DNA from: Rhizobacter sp.
GTDB taxonomy: Bacteria; Pseudomonadota; Gammaproteobacteria; Burkholderiales; Burkholderiaceae_C
NCBI GenBank assembly: GCA_025359585.1
Contig: JANYFX010000077.1
Coordinates: forward strand, 1 to 6,721
DNA length: 6,721 nucleotides
Direction of reading: 5' to 3'
Both the position numbers and the translations under genes were made by a program. Positions within the stretch are counted from its first letter, which is position 1, and every line of letters begins with the position of its first letter. The notes under the pieces are model-generated. The model ran no database searches, was not told where the DNA came from, and worked only from the letters and a program-made list of their open reading frames with translations. Positions 1 to 6,721 of the stretch are shown here, piece after piece.

Positions 1-1
1 G

Positions 2-5874
<5,873 letters not shown>

Positions 5875-5878
<4 letters not shown>

Positions 5879-6721
5879 CGCAAGAGGTGGTGCAACAGGT
5901 GGCCGACCTGATCTGGGCCGGCCGGCAAGACGACGCGGTGGCCGCGGCCACGGCAGCGCTCGAAAGCAGCGGCGGCAAGGCTTTGACAGCCGAGCAACAG
6001 GTGCGCCTGCTGGTGCTGCGCTCGGAGAGCCAGGCGCTCAGAGGCGAGTGGCCGCAGGCCACGGCCGATGCACAGGCGGCATGGGGCGTTGCCGACCGAG
6101 CCCGCAGCAATGCGCTGCGCGCCCGCGCCTGCGTCGCTCTCGTCGCCATGCAAGTGCGCGAAGGGCACTTGACGCAAGCCGAGGCCACGGCGCAGCGCGG
6201 CTTGCTCGCCGCGGAACGTGCGGCCGAGCCGGTGCTGCGCGCCCAGTGCCTGAACCTGCTGGCCCGCGCGCGGGTCACGGCCGGAATCGACCTGCGCGGC
6301 TGCATCCAACTGCGCGAAGAGGCCGTGCGCGTCTTTGCGCAACATGGTGAAACCGTCTTGCACGCAGCGGCGCTGCGCGGGCTCGCTGTCACCCATTCCA
6401 GGCTTGGGCAGACGGCCGATGCCCGGCGCCTCTACCTCGAAGCCTTGGCACTGTCGCGTGGGGCGGGTGACCTGGCGGGCACCGTCACGGCGCTGAACTC
6501 GTTCGGCAACTCCTCGGCCGATGTGGCCGAGAACCTCAGGTTCCTCGGCGAGGCGCTCGCCGCGGCCACGGCACTCGGTGATGTGCCGGGCAAGGCCATG
6601 ATCGTCAACAACCTCGGCGACGCCTACATGCGGCTCGGGCTGTTCAGGCGGGCCCGACGCCTGACGCACGAGGCCCTGGCGATCGCTCGGCGCCTGGGAG
6701 ACGCACAGACCACGGCCGTCG
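5875..6721 (+). CDS. TPR-like helical repeat protein (3' partial), coupled to the kinase gene
   Basis: The frame is open from ATG 5875 to the window end (282 codons, no stop), so the C-terminus is missing. The start is chosen because it overlaps the kinase stop as ATGA and has GGAG at 5863-5866, 8 bases upstream. The protein is alanine- and leucine-rich and built of helical hairpins of about 35 to 40 residues. TPR-like units are visible near residues 43-78, 83-115, 163-199 (LGQTADARRLYLEALALSR), 202-236 and 240-276 (NNLGDAYMRLGLFRRARRL). The units carry the usual small-residue and A/L pattern and often end in GD before the next helix. No signal peptide or membrane helix is seen. TPR arrays bind other proteins. 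In similar loci, proteins of this kind may continue into a nucleotide cyclase, GGDEF or DNA-binding output domain, but nothing in the window shows which. The role as partner of the kinase is inferred from the overlap. Confidence 0.88.

Overview
The window is GC-rich coding sequence (strong preference for G or C at third codon positions) from a proteobacterium. The kinase core and receiver sequences look like those of Burkholderiales-type betaproteobacteria, but this is recognition from memory and the genus cannot be fixed. There is almost no non-coding DNA: two genes on the + strand fill the window, and both run off its edges.

Region 1 (2..5878) is the C-terminal 1958 codons or so of a very large hybrid sensor histidine kinase whose start lies upstream. 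It opens in the tail of one GAF domain. Eight more complete GAF modules follow (called A to H here), then a HisKA phosphoacceptor domain, an HATPase_c ATP-binding domain and two receiver domains. Modules A to F belong to one GAF subfamily. D, E and F are spaced exactly 528 bp apart, as expected from tandem duplication. G and H are of other GAF types. No membrane segment is visible in the window, and there is no HPt domain in the part seen.

Region 2 (5875..6721) is the N-terminal 282 codons of a helical TPR-like repeat protein. Its ATG overlaps the kinase stop codon (ATGA), with a GGAG ribosome-binding site 8 bases upstream, so the two genes are almost certainly co-transcribed and translationally coupled. 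Its effector domain lies beyond the window.

Working model (inference): the GAF array senses small molecules or redox state, or serves as a long dimeric signalling rod. It controls autophosphorylation of the histidine at 4367-4369 and phosphotransfer to the receiver aspartates at 5237-5239 and 5660-5662. The TPR protein is a partner or output component. The most notable points are the length of the GAF array, the linker lengths, which fall into only two classes modulo seven, and the DNA-level repetition of the linkers.
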